Below, piece by piece: positions 1 to 7,836 of a stretch of 32,697 nt of DNA. Source of the stretch: an uncultured Myxococcales bacterium (lineage in GTDB: Bacteria > Myxococcota_A > UBA9042 > DTJE01); NCBI GenBank assembly GCA_903847405.1, contig CAINDP010000204.1, positions 1-32,697 of the forward strand, written 5' to 3'. The notes beneath the pieces were generated by a model. The model saw only the letters and a list, made by a program, of their open reading frames with translations, searched no databases and had not been told where the DNA came from. Every line of letters starts with the position of its first letter. Positions within the stretch are counted from its first letter, which is position 1. A program made the position numbers and the translations under genes.

Positions 1-1
1 G

Positions 2-57
2 GGAAAATGGGGACAGACACCGATTTCCTCGGAAATCGGTGTCTGTCCCCATTTTCC
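2..57. repeat. Perfect 27-bp palindromic repeat (REP-like hairpin)
   Basis: Bases 2-28 and 31-57 are exact reverse complements (27 bp) separated by the 2-nt loop TC. The arms carry the core TGGGGACAGACACCGATTT. A near-identical hairpin lies at 9184-9233, which marks a dispersed family. It lies about 90 bp upstream of the prmA start. An open frame running through it into prmA from position 7 is not a real N-terminus. Confidence 0.9.
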
Positions 58-60
58 GGT

Positions 61-76
61 CCTGTCCCCATTTTCC
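61..76. repeat. Partial copy of the palindromic repeat
   Basis: CCTGTCCCCATTTTCC repeats the distal 3' end of the right arm of the 2-57 palindrome (42-57 read CTGTCC...TTTTCC with one differing leading base). Only a half-arm is present. This suggests a decayed or tandem copy, as in composite REP clusters. Confidence 0.65.
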
Positions 77-144
77 CTTCCCCCTTCCCCCCGCCGTTGA
101 CTCGGAACGCCTGCGCCGGTACCTTGTCCGCCGTGGAGGTGTCC

Positions 145-1098
145 ATGAGCGATTGGGTCGAGATTGCAGTCCGGATCCCGGTGGCAGCCCAGGAGGCGGT
201 TTCCGCCTGGTTCCTGGATCGTGGCGCGACGGGGGTCCAGGAGGACTACCCGGGCCTGTTTCCCGGGGACGGTCCCGTGATCTCCGGCGATCCGGCGGAA
301 TGGGGCGGCGATGCGCCGCAGAACCCCGCGCCCGACGTGGTCCTGACCGCCTGGATGCCCCCGCCGGCACTCCCCCAGACCGAGGGCCAGGCGCTGCGGA
401 CGTTCCTGACGGAACTGGAGGCCGTGGTCCCCGGTGCCGGCGATGCGCCGATCGAAGCCAACCTGCTGCCGGAGCAGGACTGGAACAGCCAGTGGAAGGC
501 GTCGTGGCAGCCCCTCCCCGTGGGGGAGCGCTTCATGGTGTGCCCGTCGTGGACCCCGCGCCCCGAGGCGCCCGGTCGCGTCTTCCTGTGCCTGGACCCG
601 GGCATGGCCTTCGGGACCGGCACGCACTTCACCACGGGCTCCTGCCTGGAGTTCGTCGAGGAAGTGATGACGGCCGCGACGACGCCGATCGACGTGCTGG
701 ACGTGGGGACCGGGTCGGGCATCCTGGCCGTGGGCGCCCTGCTGCTGGGCGCGAAATCGGCCCATGGCCTGGACATGGACCCCGACGCCGTCGTCGAGGC
801 CCTCCAGAACGCGGAACGCAACGAGGTGCAGGACCGCTTCACCGCCAGCGCCATCCCGCTGAACGGTCGCGAGGGTTCCTTCGGCCTGGTCCTCGCCAAC
901 ATCATGGCCCAGACGATCCTGAACCTGGCGGATCCCCTGACGGCCGTGATCGCGCCCGGGGGATACCTGGTGACGTCCGGGGTCCTGCAGTGCCACGAGG
1001 ACGCGATCCGCGCGTCGATGGAATCCCACGGACTGGTGTTTGATCGGGCGCGGCGGGACGGCACCTGGGTCACGACCCTCTTCCACAGGCCCGCATAG
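145..1098 (+). CDS. prmA: Ribosomal protein L11 methyltransferase PrmA
   Basis: PrmA uses S-adenosylmethionine to trimethylate lysines and the N-terminus of ribosomal protein L11 in the cytoplasm. The 317-residue product is close to the usual family length. It has the N-terminal substrate-recognition region and the PrmA signature DWNSQWKASWQPL near residue 112. The segment LDPGMAFGTGTHFTTG lies near 150-165 and the SAM-binding loop DVGTGSG near 187-193. An acidic DMDPDAV follows strand beta-2, and LANIMAQ matches the catalytic Asn-containing motif. I chose ATG 145 because GGAGGT ends 4 nt upstream and the family N-terminus fits; the frame is open upstream but runs through a palindromic repeat. 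It stands alone and converges on the PIG-L gene, whose stop is 37 nt away. Confidence 0.93.
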   Translation: MSDWVEIAVRIPVAAQEAVSAWFLDRGATGVQEDYPGLFPGDGPVISGDPAEWGGDAPQNPAPDVVLTAWMPPPALPQTEGQALRTFLTELEAVVPGAGDAPIEANLLPEQDWNSQWKASWQPLPVGERFMVCPSWTPRPEAPGRVFLCLDPGMAFGTGTHFTTGSCLEFVEEVMTAATTPIDVLDVGTGSGILAVGALLLGAKSAHGLDMDPDAVVEALQNAERNEVQDRFTASAIPLNGREGSFGLVLANIMAQTILNLADPLTAVIAPGGYLVTSGVLQCHEDAIRASMESHGLVFDRARRDGTWVTTLFHRPA

Positions 1099-1135
1099 CG
1101 CGCCCCGAACCCCGCCCGAGCCGCCCTGCCCTACC

Positions 1136-1915
1136 CTACCCCAGCAGATCGGCCGCCGTTTCCCGCCGGAAGCCTTCCGCCGCGTCCAGCCCCGCCTGCC
1201 GCCCGGTCCGCTTCGCCAGTTCCCGCACCATGAAGCCGATGGCCGGCCGGTAGTGCTCGCGGTCCAGCATCGGCAGGAATTCCAGGTGGGTCTGGCAGGC
1301 CTCGATCCCCTGGCGCAGATCGTCGATGGTCAGGCGCATCTGGGACTCGTGCAGGCACAGGGCGTCGATCTTCTTTTCCAGGAACGGCCCGACGTCCACG
1401 AACGAATCGAAGTGCATCGACGACTTGGCGAAGTACCAGCGCTCGGGGACCAGCCACGGCTCCAGCCCCTCGGCACGGTGCTCGGGGTGGTACAGCGGGA
1501 AATGGGAAAACGACACGGCCTCCACGGCGGCCCAGGCGACGGCCCGGTGATCGGGATGGGGCTCGAAGGGCGCGAACGGGTCGAAGGTCAGCAGCAGGTC
1601 CGGACGACGACGGCGGATCTCCCGGAAGAACTGCTCGCGCAACGTCAGCACCGGCACGGCCCCCAGCTCCCCGTCGGGGTAGCCCAGGAACTCGACCGAC
1701 GCCTTCCCCAGGTACCGGGCGACCGCCCGCGCCTCGACGTCGCGGCTGGCGGCCACCAGGTCCGACGAGGCCAGTTCGAAGGACCCCTTCCCGTTGTCGG
1801 TGGCGATCACCTCGTGGACCGTCCAGCCCTCGGCGATCAACTTGGCCACCGTACCGCCGGCGAAGAACTCGGTGTCGTCGGCGTGGGCGCACAGCAGCAG
1901 CGCGGTCTTGCCCAT
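1136..1915 (-). CDS. PIG-L (LmbE-like) family N-acetylglucosamine-type deacetylase
   Basis: The 259-residue protein belongs to the PIG-L/LmbE zinc deacetylase superfamily, whose members remove N-acetyl groups from GlcNAc-containing glycolipids, thiol precursors or antibiotics. The metal and catalytic motif AHADDTEF is at residues 10-17, a variant of AHPDDE with Ala in place of Pro. The later HPDHRAV motif supplies a third ligand and the second catalytic His. A hydrophobic strand-rich Rossmann-like fold is evident. The start ATG has GGAGG 5 nt upstream. It is the second gene of a minus-strand pair, 45 nt after the membrane 4Fe-4S gene, so they are probably co-transcribed. The substrate cannot be inferred; BshB- and MshB-type roles are possible but unsupported. 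Confidence 0.85.
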   Translation of the reverse strand: MGKTALLLCAHADDTEFFAGGTVAKLIAEGWTVHEVIATDNGKGSFELASSDLVAASRDVEARAVARYLGKASVEFLGYPDGELGAVPVLTLREQFFREIRRRRPDLLLTFDPFAPFEPHPDHRAVAWAAVEAVSFSHFPLYHPEHRAEGLEPWLVPERWYFAKSSMHFDSFVDVGPFLEKKIDALCLHESQMRLTIDDLRQGIEACQTHLEFLPMLDREHYRPAIGFMVRELAKRTGRQAGLDAAEGFRRETAADLLG

Positions 1916-1960
1916 CGGGGCCTCCGGGTTGGGTCGCCGTGAGGATAGCAGATCGGCGGA

Positions 1961-3016
1961 TCAGATCCGCGCCACGCCCAGGAAGGCCGCGTGCAGGGCC
2001 ACGACGACGACCAGGAACAGGGCCCGGGCGCGGTCGGATCGAAGGCCCGCGAACCGGTACTCGGCGAACCCGTCCCGGCAGGCCTTCACGCAGTCGCCGC
2101 ACAGCGTGCAGCCGGGCCCCGGGCGGCGCCGCGCGATGTCCGCATGCTCCAGGGCCCCGTACCGGCAGACTGCGGCACAGACGCCGCACTCGGTGCAGTC
2201 GGTCGCGATCCGCAGCCTGAACGGGGACACCCGCCCCAGTCGCGTGGCCAGCCAGCCGATCGGGCAGTACGCCGTGCAGTGCACCATGGCGCCCAGGCGA
2301 CGGGACGCGAACGCCATCACCCCGATACCCGCGATCCCGAAGGCCAGGGCCACCGCCGCCGCCGTGCCCGGTTCCGCCCCGGCGGCGCGCAGCACCACGC
2401 CCACGGCCACCGTGGCAACCAGCACCCCCGGTTGCGACCACCGACGCCACGCCGGCAGCGCGGCAGGCCGCTTGCGCCGCGACGCCGCCAGCGCATCCCA
2501 GGCCCCGATGTAGCAGAGGTGGCTGCACCACGCGGGCCCGACCAGCAGCAGCGTGCTGCCGAACAGGATCGGCATGAAGAATCCCTCGCCCCGGAAGGCC
2601 GGCCCGCCCACGATGACGGCCGGCACCGGCACGTGCAGGGTCCCGGTCATCAGGAATGAATCGAATCCCGCCAGGCCCAGGGCCAGTTGGCCGAAGAACA
2701 CCACCGAGAACATCAGCCACGTCCCGCGCCGCCAGGTGCCGGAACGCTTCGGGTCCATCATGCGATGCAGCAGGAAGGCCGCGTACAACGACAGCAGCAG
2801 CGCCTGGACCCAGCCGCCGCCGGGCACGAACCGTTCGGCCAGCAGCATCGGCCGCGCCACGAACCCCTGGATCGGCAGCAGGAGCGCCAGGGTGGCCACC
2901 GACGCGGCCAGCGCCCAGGGCCACGTCGCAAGTGCCGGGGGCCTCGCATGGGCGACCCTGCGGCGCGTCCCGCCCAGGGGAAGAACCTCCGTCGCCGCGG
3001 CAGGATGCGAATCCAC
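1961..3016 (-). CDS. Membrane-bound 4Fe-4S ferredoxin-type protein (NapH/CcoG-like)
   Basis: The 351-residue polytopic protein has about seven hydrophobic segments (roughly 33-52, 69-83, 101-118, 147-164, 195-212, 217-236, 331-347). Two membrane-edge cysteine motifs of the Fer4_5 type are present: WCSHLC at 163-168 and HCTAYCP at 246-252. They are followed by two classical 4Fe-4S motifs, CTECGVCAAVC (274-284) and CTLCGDCVKAC (303-313). This architecture matches NapH, YccM and related quinol-to-periplasm electron-transfer proteins; the partner is not visible here. No ATG fits. GTG at 3016 has a GGGGGG run 3 nt upstream and is preferred; an upstream GTG near 3062 is an alternative. The gene diverges from the GlpT-type transporter and is followed by the PIG-L gene. 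Confidence 0.78.
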   Translation of the reverse strand: MDSHPAAATEVLPLGGTRRRVAHARPPALATWPWALAASVATLALLLPIQGFVARPMLLAERFVPGGGWVQALLLSLYAAFLLHRMMDPKRSGTWRRGTWLMFSVVFFGQLALGLAGFDSFLMTGTLHVPVPAVIVGGPAFRGEGFFMPILFGSTLLLVGPAWCSHLCYIGAWDALAASRRKRPAALPAWRRWSQPGVLVATVAVGVVLRAAGAEPGTAAAVALAFGIAGIGVMAFASRRLGAMVHCTAYCPIGWLATRLGRVSPFRLRIATDCTECGVCAAVCRYGALEHADIARRRPGPGCTLCGDCVKACRDGFAEYRFAGLRSDRARALFLVVVVALHAAFLGVARI

Positions 3017-3091
3017 GAACCCCCCGGTGAAACCGTCGTCGCCGGCCCCAGAATACCGCACTGCGACGCATCCACGCGCGTCGCCAAACGG

Positions 3092-3100
3092 TGCTATCCT
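3092..3100 (+). promoter_or_regulatory. Candidate extended -10 promoter for the GlpT-type transporter
   Basis: TGCTATCCT combines a TG extension with a -10-like TATCCT 31 nt before the ATG at 3131. No good -35 lies 17 nt upstream. The 115-nt divergent region must also contain the promoter for the minus-strand 4Fe-4S gene, which I could not locate. Confidence 0.35.
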
Positions 3101-3130
3101 CGCGCCGGCGGCGGCGGAGGGCGCAGTTTC

Positions 3131-4615
3131 ATGGTGAACCCCTGGAAGGCATTCGTGGACTTCTTCCGGACGGGGCCCGATCGCCCCCCGGCCGACGTTC
3201 CTGACGCCACGATGCGCCGGAACTACGAACGCCACCGCTGGAGCGTGTTCCTGTCCGCGACGCTGGGCTACGGGCTGTACTACGTGTGCCGCATCAACTT
3301 TTCGGTCGTCAAGAAGCCCATGCTGGACGAGGGCCTCCTGACCGCGACCCAGATGGGCCTGATCGGCAGCGCCCTCCTGTTCGGGTACGCCGCCGGCAAG
3401 CTGGTCAACGGGTTCCTGGCCGACCGCGTCAACATCCGACGCTTCATGTCCATCGGCCTGCTGGCCTCGGCGCTGCTGAACCTGTTCCTGGGCTTCAACC
3501 CGGGCTTCACCGTGTTCCTGGCCGCCTGGGGCCTCAACGGCTGGGTGCAGTCGGTGGGAGCCCCCAGTTCCATCGTCACGATGTCGCACTGGTTCAGCCC
3601 GAAGGAGCGCGGGTCCCGCTACGGCGTCTGGTGCATCAGCCACAACATCGGCGAGGGCCTGACCTTCGTCCTCACCGCGTTCCTGGTGTCCTCCATGGGC
3701 TGGCAGTGGGGCTTCTGGGGCCCGGCGCTGATGTGCATCGCGACGGCGCTGGTCCTGTACAAGACGCTTGCCGACCGGCCCCAGACCCTCGGCCTGCCCC
3801 CGGTGATCGAGTACAAGAACGACATCGCCCCCATGGAAAAGGCGGAGGCGTCGGTCGGCGCCCTCCAGATGGAGGTCCTGCGCAACCCCGCCGTCTGGGC
3901 CCTGGGCCTGTCGTCCGCGATGATGTATGTCGCCCGCTACGGCGTGAACAACTGGGGCGTGCTGGTCCTGCAGGAGGGCAAGGGCCACAGCATGATGGAC
4001 GCCGGCACGATCCTCGGGATCTACTCGGTCAGCGGCCTGGCGGGCAGCTTCCTGTCGGGCATCATTTCCGACAAGTTCTTCGGCTCCCGGCGCAACCTTC
4101 CCTGCTTCCTGTTCGGGCTGCTGCAGATCGCGTCGCTGACCGCGCTGTACCTGGCCCCGCCCGGCCATTTCTGGCTGGACGCGGCGGCCCTGACGGTGTT
4201 CGGCTTCGCCATGGGCGTCCTGGTGTCCTTCCTGGGCGGCCTGATGGCGATCGACATCGTGTCGCCCCGGGCGGCGGGTGCGGCGGCGGGCGTCGTCGGG
4301 ATGTTTTCCTACATCGGCGCGGCGCTGCAGGACGCCGCCAGCGGCTGGCTGATCGACGTGGGCCGCACGGTCCAGGAAATCCCGACCGACGTCAGCATGG
4401 ACCGGCTGACGGCCTTCTGCCGGGCCATGGGCACGGACCTGTCCATCATCGTGGGCCCCGACCGCTGCATCGGCACGCGCACCATCGCGATCAAACAGGT
4501 GGACTACGCGTTCACGGATCCGTTCCTGTTCTGGATCGGCGCGTCCGTCATGAGCATGCTGCTGGCCCTGGCGGTCTGGAAGGCGGTGGACCGCGCCCGC
4601 GGACGCGTCGTCTGA
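3131..4615 (+). CDS. MFS organophosphate:phosphate antiporter (GlpT/UhpT family)
   Basis: The 494-residue, 12-helix protein exchanges an organophosphate (glycerol-3-phosphate or a hexose phosphate in characterised relatives) for phosphate across the inner membrane. The first helix carries YGLYYVCRINFSV with Arg54, equivalent to the GlpT phosphate-binding Arg45. Helix 7 carries YVARYGVNNWG with Arg269, equivalent to GlpT Arg269. Both substrate-binding arginines are therefore retained. An insertion near residues 412-458 (VGRTVQEIPTDVSMD onward) before the last helix makes it about 40 residues longer than GlpT. The ATG is preceded by GGAGGG with 9-nt spacing. GlpT versus UhpT versus PgtP/UhpC cannot be resolved by eye. 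No partner sensor of the UhpABC type is adjacent, although a two-component pair follows 80 nt downstream. Confidence 0.88.
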   Translation: MVNPWKAFVDFFRTGPDRPPADVPDATMRRNYERHRWSVFLSATLGYGLYYVCRINFSVVKKPMLDEGLLTATQMGLIGSALLFGYAAGKLVNGFLADRVNIRRFMSIGLLASALLNLFLGFNPGFTVFLAAWGLNGWVQSVGAPSSIVTMSHWFSPKERGSRYGVWCISHNIGEGLTFVLTAFLVSSMGWQWGFWGPALMCIATALVLYKTLADRPQTLGLPPVIEYKNDIAPMEKAEASVGALQMEVLRNPAVWALGLSSAMMYVARYGVNNWGVLVLQEGKGHSMMDAGTILGIYSVSGLAGSFLSGIISDKFFGSRRNLPCFLFGLLQIASLTALYLAPPGHFWLDAAALTVFGFAMGVLVSFLGGLMAIDIVSPRAAGAAAGVVGMFSYIGAALQDAASGWLIDVGRTVQEIPTDVSMDRLTAFCRAMGTDLSIIVGPDRCIGTRTIAIKQVDYAFTDPFLFWIGASVMSMLLALAVWKAVDRARGRVV

Positions 4616-4694
4616 CCGTGCCCCTGCCCGCTTCGCCCGGAATCGAGCGTGGTAGACTTCCGCCGTTCACGCACCGGAATTTTCAGTGGACCGA

Positions 4695-6182
4695 ATGACC
4701 GATTCCAGGCGCGACACCGTACGGGCCGTGATCGTGACGGCCCTGCTGGTGGCCTGCGTCGCCATCGTGACCCTCGTCAACACCCGCTGGCGCGAGGCCA
4801 CGGTCCTGAACCACTTCGCGTACCTTCCCATCGCCATCGCCGCCACGTGGTGGGGACGCCGGGGCGCCCTGGTGGCCCTGATCCCCGTCGCGACCCTGGG
4901 GCTCCTGGACGTCCTCGGGATGACCCCGGCCCCCTCCTGGACCGACGCGGTGCGCGGCGCCTTCTTCCTGGCGGCGGGCGGCGTCATCGGGACCCTGTCC
5001 GACCGCCTGAGGGCCCGGGGCGCCGTCCTGCGCGCGTCGGAAGCGAACCTGCACGCGGTCATCGAGGCCAGTTCGACCGGGGTCATCGTGTACCGCGACG
5101 ACCGCATCGTGTTCGTGAACCGCCGCATCGCCGCGCTGCTGGGCGACGGCAAGACGGACGACCACGTCGTCGGCCGGTCGATCTGGGAATTCGTGCACCC
5201 CGAGGACCAGCCCGGCATCCACGTCCTCCTGTCCCAGCGCGCCGACGACCCCCTGGCCGCGCTGCGCTACGAATACCGACTGCTGCGCATGGACGGCGCC
5301 ATCGTCTGGTGCGACATCGCCTCGGCGCCGGTCGTGTTCGACGGCAAGCCGGCGATCCTGGTCAGCGTGTACGACGTGACGGACAAGCACGAAGCCGAGG
5401 AGCGCCGCCTGGAACTGCTGCGACGGGCCCGGGAGCAGGAGGACCAGCTGGTCCACTCGACCCGTCTGGCCGAACTGGGCGAAATGGCCGCCGCGGTCGC
5501 CCACGAACTGAACCAGCCCCTGACGGGCATTCGCAACTATGCACGCAACGCCACGTACATGCTGGAAAACGATGCCGGCGACGCCCAGGAGGTCCGGGGG
5601 AACCTGCGCCTGATCAGCGAGCAGGTCGATCGCGCCGCCCGCATCATCCAGCAGATGCGGTCCCTGACCCGCAAGTCCGACCGCGAGTTCGTCCCGGTGG
5701 ACATCGTCGGCATCATCCGCGAAGCCGTCGATTTCCTGGCGGCGCAGTTCCGCCTGTCGGGCTGCGAAATCCGCCTGCACTTCGGCGAGGGGCATCCCGT
5801 CGTGATGGGCGATCGCATCCGCCTGGAGCAGGTCATCCTGAACCTGCTGACGAACGCGCGCCACGCCATGGAGGACGCGGCCGAGCGGGTGCTGACGGTC
5901 CGCACCCGGATCGAGCCCGAATCCCCCCAGTCCGTCGTCGTGGAAATCGAGGACACCGGCAAGGGCTTCGCGCCCGACGAAGCCGAAAAACTGTTCCGCC
6001 CCTTCTACAGCACCAAGGGCCCCGGGCGCGGCACGGGGCTGGGCCTGTCCATCAGCCTGTCGATCATCAAGGAACACGACGGCCTGATCGAGGCCTGGGG
6101 CCAGCCGGACCAGGGCGCGCGATTCACGGTGCGCCTGCCTGCGGCCCCTCCCGGGTCCCGGGCCACGGAGGTGACGACATGA
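4695..6182 (+). CDS. Membrane PAS-domain sensor histidine kinase
   Basis: The 495-residue kinase begins with four hydrophobic segments (about 11-30, 41-53, 56-76 and 85-103) and little periplasmic sequence, suggesting intramembrane or cytoplasmic sensing. A PAS domain covers about 112-228, ending in the typical VYDVTDKHEAEE. A coiled linker leads to HisKA with His270 in AVAHELNQPLTGIRN, a DctB-like H-box. The HATPase has the N-box at NLLTNARHAM (383-392), the G1 box DTGKGFA (420-426) and the G2 box GTGLGLS (446-452). The stop overlaps the next gene's start (ATGA), so it is the cognate partner of the sigma-54 regulator. GTG 4686 is an alternative start three codons upstream. The ligand is unknown. 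Confidence 0.9.
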   Translation: MTDSRRDTVRAVIVTALLVACVAIVTLVNTRWREATVLNHFAYLPIAIAATWWGRRGALVALIPVATLGLLDVLGMTPAPSWTDAVRGAFFLAAGGVIGTLSDRLRARGAVLRASEANLHAVIEASSTGVIVYRDDRIVFVNRRIAALLGDGKTDDHVVGRSIWEFVHPEDQPGIHVLLSQRADDPLAALRYEYRLLRMDGAIVWCDIASAPVVFDGKPAILVSVYDVTDKHEAEERRLELLRRAREQEDQLVHSTRLAELGEMAAAVAHELNQPLTGIRNYARNATYMLENDAGDAQEVRGNLRLISEQVDRAARIIQQMRSLTRKSDREFVPVDIVGIIREAVDFLAAQFRLSGCEIRLHFGEGHPVVMGDRIRLEQVILNLLTNARHAMEDAAERVLTVRTRIEPESPQSVVVEIEDTGKGFAPDEAEKLFRPFYSTKGPGRGTGLGLSISLSIIKEHDGLIEAWGQPDQGARFTVRLPAAPPGSRATEVTT

Positions 6183-7594
6183 GCGGACGGGACGGGGGAA
6201 TCGGCGCCACCTTGAGGCCCCTGGTGGCCGTGGTGGACGACGACGAGGCCGCGCGGACCTCCGTGGGCCAGATGCTGCGCCTGCGCAGGTACGAGGTGAA
6301 GACGTTCACCTCGGCGGAAGCCGCCCTGGCCTGGCCCACCCTGCCGGACGCCGACGCGGTGGTCTGCGACGTCAAGATGCCGGGCATGAGCGGCGAGGAC
6401 TTCCTGGCCGAGATGGCGCGCCACTCCTGGGCGCCGCCGGTCATCCTGGTCACGGGCCACGGCGACGTGTCGATGGCGGTGCGCTGCCTGAAGACCGGCG
6501 CGTACGACTTCGTCGAAAAGCCCTTCGAGGACGACGTGCTGCTGGCGTCCGTCGCACGCGCCGTGGAAAAAACGACGCTGCGGCGGGAATCCGCGGATCT
6601 GCGGAAGCGCCTGGCCGCCGCCTCCACGGACGAGGACGGGCACCACGGGCTGATCGGCCGCAGCCGGGCCATGCAGGACGTGTACGACCAGATCGACGTG
6701 GTCGCGCCGTCGGTTGCGCCGGTGCTGGTGTGGGGCGAAACGGGCACCGGCAAGGAACTGGTGGCACGGGCGATCCATGCCCAAAGCCCCCGCGCCAAGG
6801 GACCCTTCGTGGCGCTGAATGCCGCAGCACTGCCCGAAACCATGCTGGAATCGGAACTTTTCGGACATGCCCGGGGCGCCTTCACCGGGGCCGACGCGGC
6901 CCGGGACGGCAAGATGGTGGCGGCGTCGGGCGGCACGCTGCTGCTGGACGAGGTCGAAAGCATCCCGGTCAAGGCCCAGTTGCAACTGCTGCGCGTCCTG
7001 GAGGACGGCCTGGTGTACCCCCTGGGTCGCGACGCACCCCGGCACGTGGACATCCGGCTGGTGGCGACCACGAAGGTCGACCTGGCCGAGCAGGTCCGCA
7101 AGGGCATGATGCGCGAGGACTTCTATCACCGCATCCTGGTGCTGCAGGTGCATCTGCCGGCGCTGCGCGAGCGGTCCGAGGACGTGCCGCAACTGGTGGG
7201 CCACTTCCTGAAGCTGGCCGCCACCCGCAACGGCGTGCCCGTGCCGCAGATCCAGGACGAATCGCTGGCCGCGATGATGCGCTATCCCTGGCCCGGCAAC
7301 GTCCGCGAGTTGAAGCACGCGGTCGAGCGCATGGTCATCACCGCACGGGACGGACGCGCGGGGGCCTTCGCGGGGGAGGAGGAGTTCGGGGCGTCCCGCC
7401 TGCTTTCGCTGCCCCCCGGCGCGGGCCGCCTGCGGGACGAACTGGAAGGCACCGAGCAGCGGGTCATCCGCGAAGCGCTGGATCGGGCCGGTGGCGAGGT
7501 CACCACGGCCGCGCTGAACCTGGGGATTTCGCGGCGCGCCCTGTACGAGCGGATGAAGAAGTACGGCCTGTCCCGGGAGGACTTCCAGGAATGA
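6179..7594 (+). CDS. NtrC/DctD-family sigma-54-dependent response regulator
   Basis: The 471-residue protein has the full enhancer-binding layout. The receiver (about 13-125) carries acidic residues in VVDDDE, phosphoacceptor Asp64 and Lys114. The AAA+ domain (about 157-380) has Walker A GETGTGKE (186-193), the sigma-54-contacting GAFTGA loop (233-238), Walker B LLLDEVE (254-260) and the arginine-rich sensor region. A Fis-type helix-turn-helix occupies the last 45 residues. It should activate sigma-54 promoters after phosphorylation by the overlapping kinase. The only good -24/-12 site I found in the window is at 10985-10999, upstream of the hydrogenase operon. That makes the operon a candidate target, by inference only. 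The following glnA has a sigma-70-type promoter, so an NtrC role in glnA control is not indicated. Confidence 0.93.
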   Translation: MSGRDGGIGATLRPLVAVVDDDEAARTSVGQMLRLRRYEVKTFTSAEAALAWPTLPDADAVVCDVKMPGMSGEDFLAEMARHSWAPPVILVTGHGDVSMAVRCLKTGAYDFVEKPFEDDVLLASVARAVEKTTLRRESADLRKRLAAASTDEDGHHGLIGRSRAMQDVYDQIDVVAPSVAPVLVWGETGTGKELVARAIHAQSPRAKGPFVALNAAALPETMLESELFGHARGAFTGADAARDGKMVAASGGTLLLDEVESIPVKAQLQLLRVLEDGLVYPLGRDAPRHVDIRLVATTKVDLAEQVRKGMMREDFYHRILVLQVHLPALRERSEDVPQLVGHFLKLAATRNGVPVPQIQDESLAAMMRYPWPGNVRELKHAVERMVITARDGRAGAFAGEEEFGASRLLSLPPGAGRLRDELEGTEQRVIREALDRAGGEVTTAALNLGISRRALYERMKKYGLSREDFQE

Positions 7595-7730
7595 CGAGTC
7601 GTTTCCACCATGATTCAACAGTCCTGCGAGCCGCGCACGTTTTTCGCCACATCCGTGCATTCCAGACCGGACACTTTGCACGACTGACAGGTCAACCCTG
7701 CATTCCGGGCCAGTTTTCCATATCACTCGG

Positions 7731-7759
7731 TTGACACGCCCCCTCGCAGACCCTATCCT
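7731..7759 (+). promoter_or_regulatory. Sigma-70-type promoter of glnA
   Basis: TTGACA at 7731-7736 and TATCCT at 7754-7759 are separated by exactly 17 bp; the -35 is a perfect consensus. Transcription would start near 7766, leaving a leader of about 70 nt before glnA. The rest of the 242-nt gap after the sigma-54 regulator (7595-7730) shows no gene. Confidence 0.75.
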
Positions 7760-7780
7760 CCGGCCATGGTCAGGCGGCGG

Positions 7781-7797
7781 CCCCGGAGGCTCCGGGG
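7781..7797 (+). other. Small GC hairpin in the glnA leader
   Basis: CCCCGGA and TCCGGGG form a 7-bp stem with a GGC loop inside the predicted untranslated leader of glnA. No U-tract follows, so it is not an obvious attenuator. I recognise no glutamine riboswitch consensus. It may be chance in GC-rich DNA. Confidence 0.3.
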
Positions 7798-7836
7798 GCA
7801 CCCCTTCGCCGGACAGCGCCCGCTGGAGGTTGCCCC

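Noticed and set aside
7-144. N-terminal extension of prmA through the palindromic repeat.
   Set aside because: It translates the repeat, has no family similarity, and a good ribosome site precedes ATG 145.
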